Assembly (NCBI GenBank): GCA_003450655.1
Contig: DMFG01000210.1
Location: 3,004-13,537 of the forward strand
Reading direction: 5' to 3'
Source of the DNA: Coxiellaceae bacterium
Lineage (GTDB): Bacteria > Pseudomonadota > Gammaproteobacteria > Coxiellales > Coxiellaceae
Length of the DNA: 10,534 bases
Position 1 is the stretch's first letter. Each line of letters starts with the position of its first letter. Made by a program: the position numbers and the translations under genes. The notes below the pieces were generated by a model that saw nothing but the letters and a program-made list of their open reading frames with translations, made no database searches and was not told where the DNA came from. This document shows positions 1-7,129 of this stretch, piece after piece.

Positions 1-873
1 CCATCGTCAGGTGGTATTGCCTTGATGCAAACGTTAACGGTACTGAAATTGTTGGGTATTGGTACAGACGGTGCATTGCAAAATACAGCGTTGTCTTATC
101 ACACTATCGCAGAGACCTTTAATCGAATTTTCCTGGATCGAAATCGCTATTTAGCGGACCCAGGTTATAGGACTAACCCAGTGAAAAAATTATTGCGACC
201 TGATTATTTGCAATTAATGGCTCGCCAGATTAATTCAAAACAACATGTTGATAGTAATGATTTGGCTGATGATCAACCGGCTTTTATGGAGGGTAAAAAT
301 ACCACACATTTATCCGTGGTTGATAGTAACGGGAGTATGGTCGCGCTAACATATTCAATCAATGATTCCTATGGCAGTGGTATTACAGTGCCGGGTACCG
401 GTATATTGCTGAATAACACCATGCTGGATTTTACTGTCAAACCGCCAGTCAAGGGTGAATCTTCGCCAGTGTTGGGCGCCCATAATGTTATTGAGCCTTA
501 TAAGCGACCCTTGAGTTCAATGACTCCTGTCATTGTCTTCAATGGTAGGACAGTTCCGTGGTTAGCGAGTGGAAGCCCAGGGGGTCCTAAAATTATCACG
601 ACCGTGTCGCAGTTACTGATTAATTTAATGCTGTATCATATGCCATTAGCAGAAGCGGTTGAGGCACCGCGTATTCATACGCAATTATTTCCTGATGTGT
701 TGTTGGTGGAGTCAGGCATTAGCCCTGATACGATACATCTGCTCAGGAAAATGGGGCATGATGTTAAACTGTCTCTTTCAATGGGATCATTGCAATCAGT
801 CATGCATACCCCTGATGGCCTTTTCGGTTTTTCAGATACTCGACGCGCTGGTGCAGGGGTTGCTACGTATTAA
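1..873 (+). CDS. ggt: Gamma-glutamyltransferase (glutathione hydrolase), C-terminal part, 5' end outside window
   Basis: GGT cleaves the gamma-glutamyl bond of glutathione and related compounds and transfers the glutamyl group to water or an acceptor. It is usually periplasmic and is made as a proenzyme that cuts itself into two subunits. The reading frame is open from base 1 and begins with PSSGGIAL, the conserved large-subunit motif, so the true start and any signal peptide lie upstream. The autoprocessing nucleophile is the first Thr of TTHLSVVD (codon 301-303). From there to the stop is 190 residues, the same length as the E. coli small subunit. Other conserved sites are Asn at 361-363 (E. 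coli Asn411), the Ser-Ser pair of RPLSSMTP at 514-519, and the oxyanion Gly-Gly of GSPGGP at 580-585. A lid-loop-like stretch lies between the KPP and YKRP motifs. One oddity is NNTMLDF where E. coli has NNQMDDF, so Gln430 is replaced by Thr. The stop codon overlaps that of the convergent biotin ligase gene. Confidence 0.95.
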   Translation, partial: PSSGGIALMQTLTVLKLLGIGTDGALQNTALSYHTIAETFNRIFLDRNRYLADPGYRTNPVKKLLRPDYLQLMARQINSKQHVDSNDLADDQPAFMEGKNTTHLSVVDSNGSMVALTYSINDSYGSGITVPGTGILLNNTMLDFTVKPPVKGESSPVLGAHNVIEPYKRPLSSMTPVIVFNGRTVPWLASGSPGGPKIITTVSQLLINLMLYHMPLAEAVEAPRIHTQLFPDVLLVESGISPDTIHLLRKMGHDVKLSLSMGSLQSVMHTPDGLFGFSDTRRAGAGVATY

Positions 874-1628
874 TCCACGGGTCGAATCAGTGACAGTTCT
901 GATGGGCTGCATGCCTGTTGTTGGTTGTTGTGAGTAATTAATAGCAAGCCTTGTTCATTGACGCCGTGTGCATGCCCTTCTAGTTGAGAGCCGTTCATCC
1001 GGTATCTGATAAGTTGATTGTAAAGCTTGTCACGGTTTTTCCAACGGGATAAAAAAGTATGAAGTCCATCAGTGTTAAACACTTGCTGGCAATCTTGCCA
1101 TGCAGCAAGAATGGATGCTGTGAGGGCTTGGGTGTTGATAGGTGAGTCGGTGATTGCAGTCAGTGATGTGGATGGTTTATTGAGTTGTTTGTTGTAGGGG
1201 GGAGTGCCGATGTTTAACCCTAAACCCAGAATAAGGTAAGTCGATTGTGTTTTGCTTGGTTGTGTTTCTAGTAAGAGACCACCCATTTTTTTATCATCAT
1301 AATAGATATCGTTTGGCCATTTGAGTGACAGGGGTTGGGGCAGTTGAATCCGTGATTCAATGGCTTCACACGCAGTAATGGCAAAGGCTAAGGTGATTCC
1401 TTGTAGTTCTGTTACAGATAAAGAGGAATGATCACCGTAGGATAAATAGAGGTGATTATCTTTCGGGGATATCCATGTTTTACCTAAACGACCTCTGCCT
1501 TGAGTTTGTTGTTGCGCGACACAGGCTGTTCGAGCAGGTTGATTGAGGCTGGCAATCACATCTTGTGTTGAGGGTGTGCTGTCAACCGTTAATAAGGTGG
1601 TGCAGTTAGGAAGCTGTGACGTTTGCAT
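870..1628 (-). CDS. birA: Biotin--[acetyl-CoA-carboxylase] ligase, stand-alone (no DNA-binding domain)
   Basis: This enzyme activates biotin with ATP to biotinyl-5'-AMP and attaches it to a lysine of biotin carboxyl carrier protein, so it is needed for fatty-acid synthesis. Counting from the ATG at 1628 (252 aa), the ligase core shows DSTPSTQD (16-23), the nucleotide-binding GRGRLG loop (44-49), LKWPND (102-107), and KMGG (114-117), whose Lys114 corresponds to the lysine of the E. coli KLAG motif. GLGLNIG follows at 135-141, and a small C-terminal domain containing EGHAHGVNEQG at 217-227. The N-terminal winged-helix repressor domain of E. coli BirA is absent, so control of biotin genes by this protein is not expected. 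The start is uncertain. The frame extends to ATG 1652, ATG 1667 and TTG 1685, none with a convincing Shine-Dalgarno, and the extra residues are hydrophobic and unlike the family. I chose 1628 because it places the ligase motifs at the usual distance from the N-terminus. Confidence 0.9.
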   Translation of the reverse strand: MQTSQLPNCTTLLTVDSTPSTQDVIASLNQPARTACVAQQQTQGRGRLGKTWISPKDNHLYLSYGDHSSLSVTELQGITLAFAITACEAIESRIQLPQPLSLKWPNDIYYDDKKMGGLLLETQPSKTQSTYLILGLGLNIGTPPYNKQLNKPSTSLTAITDSPINTQALTASILAAWQDCQQVFNTDGLHTFLSRWKNRDKLYNQLIRYRMNGSQLEGHAHGVNEQGLLLITHNNQQQACSPSELSLIRPVD

Positions 1629-1685
1629 GCGTGAGGTCCCAAAGAAGTCCATGAATAAGATACTCATCACTGCGTGATGGATCAA

Positions 1686-2202
1686 CTGATTAGGCTCTTA
1701 TAGGTGTAAATAATGTAGAGTTAATTAATTCAGACAAAGTAGTTGAAGTGATCATCATAATAGAGAGGTTTTAATGACTTATCTGGATTGATGAAAAAAT
1801 TTAAGCCTTGTTGCTAATTCTTGTTTAAGACCTTGAGAGCTTAAATGATGACTTTTGCAGGTGTGTATTAATTCTGTCTTCAGTCAGTAATAACCCTCTA
1901 AATCGGTCAGCGTTTCTATACGATCAGGTTTTTTTAAAATCCATGCTTATCCTACTTGAGTTTTATGACCATAGGTGTTTTCGTGGGAACTCAATAATAT
2001 TATCGTTTGCCACTAAAAAATCCTATAGGAAGTTGGGTAAATATTCATAAAAAAGGATCTATGTGAACGATAGAATGATACATGCGATGACATTTTATAT
2101 AATTCTTGCGAAGAACACCCTAGAATCTGTTCTTGCACTGACTAGTAGTTAATATATGTGCAATAGAACTTGGTTAATAAATTGTCATGGTCACGTCGTG
2201 AG
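1686..2202. other. Gene-poor interval between biotin ligase and the nrdB terminator
   Basis: About 500 AT-rich bases lie upstream of the biotin ligase gene and downstream of nrdB, with no intact gene. The left half, on the minus strand, holds a likely SAP-domain gene relic, listed separately. The right half (1945-2202) has only very short frames. One minus-strand frame reads VANDNIIEFPRKHLWS and ends in TAA just upstream of the relic. I do not recognise it. A 7-bp inverted repeat (2111-2117 with 2128-2134, 10-base loop) lacks a T-run and does not look like a terminator. I see no clear promoter for the ligase gene here, although one must lie in this stretch or upstream of it. Confidence 0.6.
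1730..1944 (-). pseudogene. Decayed small SAP-domain protein gene (relic)
   Basis: I read this as the remains of a small gene for a SAP-domain protein of the type with an Arg/Lys-Pro start, a YYWLK-EL helix and a G-K-EL helix (Pfam SAP_new25-like; recalled, not searched). On the minus strand an ATG at 1944 follows AGGA with a 5-base gap. It reads MDFKK, then meets a run of seven A (1929-1935). One A fewer gives KKPDRIETLTDLEGYY, then a TGA (1884-1886) where the family usually has Trp, then LKTELIHTCKSHHLSSQ and GLKQELATRLKFF in the same frame. A second slip, in the six-T run complementary to 1794-1799, would join this to a frame continuing FINPDKSLKPLYYDD and ending at TGA 1732-1730. Two slips plus one nonsense codon argue that no full-length product is made. 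SAP domains often bind DNA, but the role of these small bacterial proteins is not known to me. The family assignment rests on remembered motif spacing. Confidence 0.55.
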
Positions 2203-2241
2203 GAAGAAACAAAAGCACACCTTGATTCTCAAGGTGTGCTT
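2203..2241 (-). terminator. Rho-independent terminator of nrdAB
   Basis: A perfect 12-bp stem lies 7 bases beyond the nrdB stop codon. AAGCACACCTTG (2213-2224) pairs with CAAGGTGTGCTT (2230-2241) around a 5-base loop. Read on the minus strand, the hairpin is followed by a T-rich tail, TTTTGTTTCTTC (complement of 2203-2214, overlapping the last stem bases). The T-run is on the nrdB side, and the plus-strand side has only a weak one, so it is oriented to end nrdAB transcription. Confidence 0.9.
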
Positions 2242-2248
2242 CACTATT

Positions 2249-3418
2249 TTACTCATCCCATTTAAGAGCGCCGCCGGTTTGATATTCAATGACGCGTGTC
2301 TCAAAAAAGTTCTTTTCTTTCTTGAGGTCCATCATTTCACTCATCCATGGGAATGGGTTTTCAACGCCTGGGTATTGTTCAGCAAGCCCTATCTGACTGA
2401 GGCGTCGATTAGCAATGTATTGAAGGTAATCTTGAAATAAATCGGCATTAAGACCCAGCACACCTCTTGGCATCGTGTCTCGTGCATAAGCGCATTCTAT
2501 TTCTACACCTTCTTTAACCATGTTGATCATTTCTTGTTGGAATGCTTCAGTCCATAGATGTGGGTTTTCAAATTTAATCTGATTAATCACATCAATACCA
2601 AAATTCACATGCATGGATTCATCACGTAAAATATATTGAAACTGCTCAGAGGTTCCTGTCATTTTACCTTGGCGCCCCATAGCTAGGATCTGTGTGAATC
2701 CAACGTAAAAAAACAATCCTTCCGTAATGACATAAAATCCGATGAGATTGCGTAATAAGGTTTGATCGGTTTCAGGTGTCCCTGTTTGAAAGTTAGGATC
2801 TGCTAATTCATCCGTATGCTTAATTGAAAATGAGGCTTTGTTAGCCACAGATTCAACTTCTCTGTACATATTAAATACCTCAGCTTCATCAAGGCCCAGG
2901 CTTTCGATGATATGTTGGTATGAATGTGTATGAAGAGCTTCTTCAAAAGCTTGCCTGAGTAGAAATTGCCGGCATTCAGGGTTGGTGATGAGTCTATAAA
3001 CACCCAGTACAATGTTGTTGGCAACTAATGAGTCAGCAGTTGCAAAGTAGCCAAGACTGCGTTTGATGATCGTTCGTTCATCTTCGCTGAGTTTATCAGA
3101 TTTCCATAAGGCGATATCTGCCGTCATATTGACTTCGTTGGGCATCCAGTGATTGGCGCAACCAGATAAATATTTATTCCAAGCCCAATCATATTTAAAA
3201 GGAACGAGTTGATTTAAGTCAGCACGACAGTTAATGATTTTTTTGTCATCAACCCTGATACGTTTATGGTTAGAATCATGATCACCATGACTATCTAAAT
3301 GTTGAGTTCCAGATTTTTCGTTGTTAGGTGCAGTCGGTTGCTTTTCTGTGTGTTCTTCTTCAGTTAACACCGTATCATTATCTAACTCATCCCAACTGAT
3401 ATCGACTTTCATAATCAT
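2249..3418 (-). CDS. nrdB: Ribonucleoside-diphosphate reductase class Ia, beta subunit (radical-generating)
   Basis: NrdB houses the di-iron centre and stable tyrosyl radical that NrdA uses to reduce ribonucleotides. Starting at ATG 3418 gives 389 aa. AGGAG lies 7 bases upstream, which fixes this start over the longer frame that runs back into nrdA. The metal ligands by position are Asp129 (TADS), Glu160 and His163 (EEALHTH), Glu233 (TEGLFF), and Glu267 and His270 (RDESMH). The radical Tyr is Tyr167 in HTHSY, and Tyr379 in the C-terminal IEYQTGGAL matches the radical-transfer tyrosine (E. coli Tyr356). The sequence resembles the Pseudomonas/Chlamydia branch of NrdB. Unlike chlamydial class Ic, however, it keeps Tyr at the radical site and Asp as the first ligand, so I call it class Ia. 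The first 60 or so residues are a charged, Asp/Glu/His-rich extension that looks unstructured. It lies 28 bases after nrdA and is followed by a strong terminator. Confidence 0.96.
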   Translation of the reverse strand: MIMKVDISWDELDNDTVLTEEEHTEKQPTAPNNEKSGTQHLDSHGDHDSNHKRIRVDDKKIINCRADLNQLVPFKYDWAWNKYLSGCANHWMPNEVNMTADIALWKSDKLSEDERTIIKRSLGYFATADSLVANNIVLGVYRLITNPECRQFLLRQAFEEALHTHSYQHIIESLGLDEAEVFNMYREVESVANKASFSIKHTDELADPNFQTGTPETDQTLLRNLIGFYVITEGLFFYVGFTQILAMGRQGKMTGTSEQFQYILRDESMHVNFGIDVINQIKFENPHLWTEAFQQEMINMVKEGVEIECAYARDTMPRGVLGLNADLFQDYLQYIANRRLSQIGLAEQYPGVENPFPWMSEMMDLKKEKNFFETRVIEYQTGGALKWDE

Positions 3419-3446
3419 ATGTTTTCTCCTATTGATAATAATGCTA

Positions 3447-6242
3447 TTACTGACAAGCTTCACAGTCGGGATCATTAATTGAGCACGACTTGGGTTGAGA
3501 CTGAACCGCATTTAAATTATTGTCTTGAATGGTAGCTTTTTCGGTGTTCGTGGCGCCAACGCTCCTTAAGTAATACGTTGTTTTTAAGCCTTTTAGCCAG
3601 GCCATTTTATACATGGTGTCAAGTTTTTTTCCAGATGCTTGTGCTAAATAGAGGTTGAGCGATTGTGCTTGATCAATCCACTTTTGACGGCGTGAAGCAG
3701 CTTCGATGAGCCATTTTGGTGAGACCTCAAACGCAGTGGAGTAGAGTAATTTAATGTCTTGAGGGATGCGGTTAATGTTTTTAACGCTGCCATTATAATA
3801 TTTCAGATCGTGAATCATTGCTGAGTCCCAAAGATTGAGTTCGGCAAGATCTTTGTAGAGGTATGGGTTGATCACTGTAAACTCGCCAGAAAGATTCGAT
3901 TTTACAAATAAATTTTCATACGTTGGTTCTATTGACTGCGTTACGCCACAGATATTTGAAATAGTTGCTGTAGGAGCAATAGCCATGACGTTAGAGTTAC
4001 GCATGCCTTGTGATTGAACCAGTTGTCTGAGTGTGTTCCAGTCTAGGGATTGATCTGTATTTTGATCAAGGTATTGGCCTCGACTTTCTTTGAGTGTCTG
4101 AATCGAGTCTATGGGTAGAATACCTTGGCTCCAAAAGGATCCTTCAAAGGTGTCATAGCTACCCCGTTCTTTTGCAAGTTCACTGGAAGCTTGTATAGCA
4201 TAGTAACTGATGAGCTCCATGCTACGATCAGCTAACTCTACTGCAGATTCAGAAGCATATGGAATACGGAGTTTATACAGCGCATCTTGAAACCCCATGA
4301 GGCCAAGGCCAACAGGTCGGTGTTTAAAGTTAGAGTTTTTGGCTTGTGGGACGCTGTAATAATTGATGTCTATGACATTATCCAGCATTCGAACAGCCGT
4401 AGAAATTGTTCTTTGCAGTTTTTCTTGATCAATTTCACCGTCCTGAATGTGTTGAGGAAGGTTGATACTGCCTAAGTTACATACCGCAATTTCATCTTTT
4501 GATGTGTTGAGTGTTATTTCAGTGCATAGGTTGGAGCTATGAATCACACCTGCATGTTGTTGAGGAGATCTTAAGTTACATGGATCTTTGAATGTGAGCC
4601 AAGGATGGCCAGTTTCAAACAACATGGTAAGCATTTTTCGCCATAGTGTTGAAGCCGGGATGGTTTTGCTCTGAATTTCCCCTAGTTTTGCTTTGTTCTC
4701 ATACTCTAAGTAAGCCACTGTAAAGTCAGGGCCATATAGGTCATGTAAATCAGGTGCTTCGTTAGGAGAGAAGAGCGTCCAGTCACTGTCTTCTATAACG
4801 CGTTGCATGAACAAATCAGGAATCCAGTTAACGGTATTCATATCATGTGTTCTACGACGGTCATCACCTGTGTTTTTGCGTAGTTCTAGGTATTCTTCAA
4901 TGTCTAAGTGCCAGGTTTCTAAGTATGCAGCTACCGCACCTTTGCGTTTACCGCCTTGGTTAACGGCAATGGCCGTAGCATCTGCAACGTTAAGAAAGGG
5001 AACTACGCCGAGTGATTGTCCATTAGTGCCTTTAATGCGTGCTCCCATTGCTCGAACAGATGTCCAGTCATTACCAAGTCCGCCGGAAAATTTAGACAGT
5101 AGAGCGTTATCTTTGATTGCACCATAAATACCATCTAGGTCATCAGAGATTGTAGTTAAGTAGCAGCTTGAGAGTTGAGGGTGGTTAGTTCCAGAGTTAA
5201 ATAGTGTGGGTGTTGATGTCATGTAGTCAAAAGAGGAGAGTAGTCGGTAAAATTCGACAGCTCTCTCATTGCGCTGTTCACCTTCTTGGTGAGCTAAACC
5301 CATTGCAACACGCATGAATAGGACTTGAGGTAGCTCAACACGAGTTTGTTGATGATGGATTAGGTAACGATCATAAAGTGTTTGGAGTCCTAGATAGGTA
5401 AACTGATTGTCTCGACAAGGCTCTAGGTGTTGTGCAAGAAAATCTAAGTCAAAATCATTGAGATTAGAGTGCAGTAATTCATTCTCAATGCCTTGTTGTA
5501 TGAATGCTTTAAACGCAGCTTGATAGACTGATAGGTTGTAAGAAGATTGAATAGTAATGTCGAGTTTTAACCCATGAATCACCTCTTTAAATAAACTTTG
5601 TAACAATAAGTTAGCGGTAACAAAGGAATAATTGGGGTTGGTTTCAATTAATGTGCGTGAACTTAAAATAATGGCTTTAAAGACATTTTCAATACTAATG
5701 CCATCAAAAAGGTTACGTTTAGCTTCGTTGACAATTGGCTCTGGGTCTACATTATTAAACTGGCTGCATGCTTGTTCTACAATGGCTGTTAGCCATTCCA
5801 GTGTGAGCTCCATAGATTGATTGTCATCAATGTGTACATAATATGCGATATTTTCCTGTTCTTCGGGATTCTCTTGTTGTTTTCGCTCTTCGTTACGTTG
5901 TTCTCGGTAGAGTATGTAGGAGCGGGCAACTTGGTGCTCACCTTCTCGCATTAGCGTGATTTCAACAAAATCTTGAATTTGTTCAATTTCAATGACTTGA
6001 CTATCATTTCTTCTAGCTTCAACCATCTTGAGAACTTGCTGTGCGTATAGCTTGATTTGCTGTTGTAGTTGTTCTGAGCGTTGTGCTCGATTCGGGTCAT
6101 TGGCTATGAACGCTTTTTTTATGGCGGTTAGAATTTTTTCCTCATTGAATTGTGTGATATCACCGCAACGCTTTTTGACGTAGATAGTGTTGGGTTCAAG
6201 AGGTGCTGTTTGGGTAGTTTGAGTGTTCGTCAATGTTTCCAT
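3447..6242 (-). CDS. nrdA: Ribonucleoside-diphosphate reductase class Ia, alpha subunit (catalytic)
   Basis: NrdA reduces ribonucleoside diphosphates to deoxy forms in the cytoplasm. The 931-aa product starts at ATG 6242, preceded by AGGA about 5 bases away. An N-terminal ATP-cone covers about 20-113 ([16 protein letters not shown]). A second cone-like region (about 134-217, with [14 protein letters not shown] and [10 protein letters not shown]) lacks the nucleotide-binding KRxG signature and is probably degenerate, as in P. aeruginosa NrdA. Catalytic residues are Cys360 in LSSCYL (E. coli Cys225), Asn571, Cys573 and Glu575 in NLCTEI (Asn437, Cys439, Glu441), and Cys588 in AVCNLG (Cys462). 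Tyr890-Tyr891 in TTYYLRS match the radical-path pair Tyr730-731. The tail ends CEACQ, providing the Cys pair (927 and 930) that is re-reduced by thioredoxin or glutaredoxin. It is transcribed with nrdB. Its upstream region carries paired NrdR-like boxes and a DnaA-like box, which suggests dNTP- and replication-linked control. Confidence 0.97.
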   Translation of the reverse strand: METLTNTQTTQTAPLEPNTIYVKKRCGDITQFNEEKILTAIKKAFIANDPNRAQRSEQLQQQIKLYAQQVLKMVEARRNDSQVIEIEQIQDFVEITLMREGEHQVARSYILYREQRNEERKQQENPEEQENIAYYVHIDDNQSMELTLEWLTAIVEQACSQFNNVDPEPIVNEAKRNLFDGISIENVFKAIILSSRTLIETNPNYSFVTANLLLQSLFKEVIHGLKLDITIQSSYNLSVYQAAFKAFIQQGIENELLHSNLNDFDLDFLAQHLEPCRDNQFTYLGLQTLYDRYLIHHQQTRVELPQVLFMRVAMGLAHQEGEQRNERAVEFYRLLSSFDYMTSTPTLFNSGTNHPQLSSCYLTTISDDLDGIYGAIKDNALLSKFSGGLGNDWTSVRAMGARIKGTNGQSLGVVPFLNVADATAIAVNQGGKRKGAVAAYLETWHLDIEEYLELRKNTGDDRRRTHDMNTVNWIPDLFMQRVIEDSDWTLFSPNEAPDLHDLYGPDFTVAYLEYENKAKLGEIQSKTIPASTLWRKMLTMLFETGHPWLTFKDPCNLRSPQQHAGVIHSSNLCTEITLNTSKDEIAVCNLGSINLPQHIQDGEIDQEKLQRTISTAVRMLDNVIDINYYSVPQAKNSNFKHRPVGLGLMGFQDALYKLRIPYASESAVELADRSMELISYYAIQASSELAKERGSYDTFEGSFWSQGILPIDSIQTLKESRGQYLDQNTDQSLDWNTLRQLVQSQGMRNSNVMAIAPTATISNICGVTQSIEPTYENLFVKSNLSGEFTVINPYLYKDLAELNLWDSAMIHDLKYYNGSVKNINRIPQDIKLLYSTAFEVSPKWLIEAASRRQKWIDQAQSLNLYLAQASGKKLDTMYKMAWLKGLKTTYYLRSVGATNTEKATIQDNNLNAVQSQPKSCSINDPDCEACQ

Positions 6243-6307
6243 GGTCTTCCTTTTGGTCTGTCTTTAACGGTCTATGAAAATAACTAGGTGTTGAATTGTG
6301 AGGTCGA

Positions 6308-6323
6308 TCACAATATGTAGTTG
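6308..6323. promoter_or_regulatory. NrdR box, promoter-proximal
   Basis: The minus-strand sequence CAACTACATATTGTGA matches the NrdR consensus acaCwAtATaTwGtgt (recalled from the literature) at about 12 of 16 positions, including the central AT core and TGTG. It is the weaker of a pair and lies 66-81 bases upstream of the nrdA start. NrdR is an ATP-cone repressor that senses ATP/dATP and binds paired boxes in front of ribonucleotide reductase genes. Confidence 0.65.
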
Positions 6324-6339
6324 TTTACCAAGCCAATAA

Positions 6340-6355
6340 ACACAAGATAATGTGT
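6340..6355. promoter_or_regulatory. NrdR box, promoter-distal
   Basis: ACACAAGATAATGTGT is a palindrome with ACAC/GTGT arms. On the minus strand it matches the NrdR consensus at about 14 of 16 positions. Its centre is 32 bp from that of the companion box at 6308-6323, about three helical turns, so both would face the same side of the DNA. This spacing is the usual NrdR arrangement and is the strongest argument that both sites are real. Confidence 0.8.
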
Positions 6356-6371
6356 TTGAAAGGCGACTGCA

Positions 6372-6380
6372 AGTGGATAA
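6372..6380 (-). promoter_or_regulatory. DnaA-box-like site upstream of nrdA
   Basis: On the minus strand this reads TTATCCACT, which is 8 of 9 matches to the strong DnaA box TTATCCACA. It lies 17 bases upstream of the distal NrdR box with respect to nrdA. In E. coli the nrdAB promoter is also controlled by DnaA boxes, so the position is sensible. A single 9-mer with one mismatch can occur by chance. Confidence 0.4.
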
Positions 6381-6629
6381 CCTGGGGAAAACTTGTGAGT
6401 GAGTTAAAAAAAACATGAATATTTGGTGGTATTGAGAAAAATTTTTTCACATGGATAGTGATTGTTCGGATTAAAAACACGCTTTTAAGGTAAAGTGATT
6501 GCGACAGTAGTTCTGTCTATGAAACAATAGGTTACTAGGGAATCACTGGGTTTATCCTTAAATAGGTTGGCAAAAGACCTTTTTAAGAGGCTCTTGTAGT
6601 AAAATGTTGTCTGATAGTAAGGGATCGGC

Positions 6630-7106
6630 ATGATAGATAAAGATGGGTATCGTCACAACGTTGGCATTATACTGGTTAATTCATTAGGACAGTTATTGCT
6701 TGCAAAGCGTTCTCGAAAAAAACAAGCATGGCAGTTTCCACAAGGTGGTATATCTGATGGAGAGACACCTGAGCAAGCGATGTACCGCGAGTTAGGTGAA
6801 GAGTTAGGTTTATTCCCTGATTCTGTCGAAATCATTGCTGTCTCTGAATCTTGGTATAGTTATCGCTTGCCTATTCGATATTGGCGTTTAGACAGTGAGC
6901 CTTTAGTGATTGGTCAAAAACAAAAATGGTTTTTGTTAAGTTTAAAGGTCGCTGATACATCCATTGATTTAAATTATTCAGATAAGCCAGAGTTTGATGC
7001 ATGGGAATGGGTGTCTTATTGGGAGCCATCAAAACGGATTATCGAGTTTAAACGAGAGGTATATCAAGCGGTTTTGACAGAGTTTGAGACTAAAGTAAAA
7101 CAATAG
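6630..7106 (+). CDS. rppH: RNA pyrophosphohydrolase (Nudix)
   Basis: RppH removes pyrophosphate from the 5' triphosphate (or diphosphate) end of mRNA, which exposes transcripts to RNase E. The 158-aa protein opens with MIDKDGYRHNVGII, very close to the E. coli N-terminus, and carries a complete Nudix box at 39-61 (G-x5-E-x7-REL-x-EE-x-G-L) with metal-binding Glu54, Glu57 and Glu58. It also has WQFPQGG just before the box, IGQKQKWFLL, and EFDAWEWVSYW with FKREVY near the end. It is shorter than the 176-aa E. coli protein only at the poorly conserved C-terminus. AAGGGA about 6-7 bases before the ATG acts as ribosome binding site. It is first in a plus-strand cluster, with ptsP 23 bases downstream, the same neighbour as in E. 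coli and Pseudomonas. Confidence 0.97.
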   Translation: MIDKDGYRHNVGIILVNSLGQLLLAKRSRKKQAWQFPQGGISDGETPEQAMYRELGEELGLFPDSVEIIAVSESWYSYRLPIRYWRLDSEPLVIGQKQKWFLLSLKVADTSIDLNYSDKPEFDAWEWVSYWEPSKRIIEFKREVYQAVLTEFETKVKQ

Positions 7107-7129
7107 TGAATTAAAATGGTGGAAGTTTC

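Larger units (their letters stand above)
6243..6629. other. Divergent control region between nrdA and rppH
   Basis: This 387-base interval must hold the promoters of nrdAB (leftward) and rppH (rightward). It contains two NrdR-like palindromes and a DnaA-like box, listed separately. No hexamer pair is good enough to call as a promoter on either strand. A weak candidate for nrdA is a TATTGT-like -10 overlapping the first NrdR box, with TTGGCT 15 bases upstream of it. On the rppH side, GACAG and CTGTC (6503-6507 and 6513-6517) form a small hairpin nested inside a longer AGTGATT/AATCACT pair (6494-6500 and 6541-6547). This might fold in a leader RNA but could be chance. There is no open reading frame of interest. 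Confidence 0.6.

Noticed and set aside
659..937. Plus-strand frame overlapping the end of ggt
   Set aside because: It is out of frame with clearly conserved GGT sequence and has no ribosome binding site or recognisable motif.
1884..1886. TGA read as Trp (altered genetic code or recoding)
   Set aside because: All intact genes use TGG for Trp with no internal TGA, and the same relic has two frameshifts, so gene decay is simpler.
2021..2030. Palindrome TCCTATAGGA
   Set aside because: A single 10-bp palindrome with no second copy or known operator match.
2111..2134. Inverted repeat AAGAACA/TGTTCTT
   Set aside because: The stem is only 7 bp with a 10-base loop and no T-run; likely chance in AT-rich sequence.
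2156..2440. Plus-strand open frame of 94 codons
   Set aside because: It runs through the nrdB terminator and antisense to the 3' end of nrdB, and its sequence resembles no protein I know; it is a shadow of nrdB.
4807..5127. Plus-strand frame of 106 codons inside nrdA
   Set aside because: It is antisense to highly conserved catalytic sequence of NrdA and has no support of its own.
6494..6547. Nested inverted repeats upstream of rppH as a possible riboswitch or leader RNA
   Set aside because: The stems are 5 and 7 bp with a large unpaired interior; no known RNA family is recognised.
6549..6560. Second DnaA-like site (TTATCCTTA)
   Set aside because: It has two mismatches in the last three positions, too weak to call.
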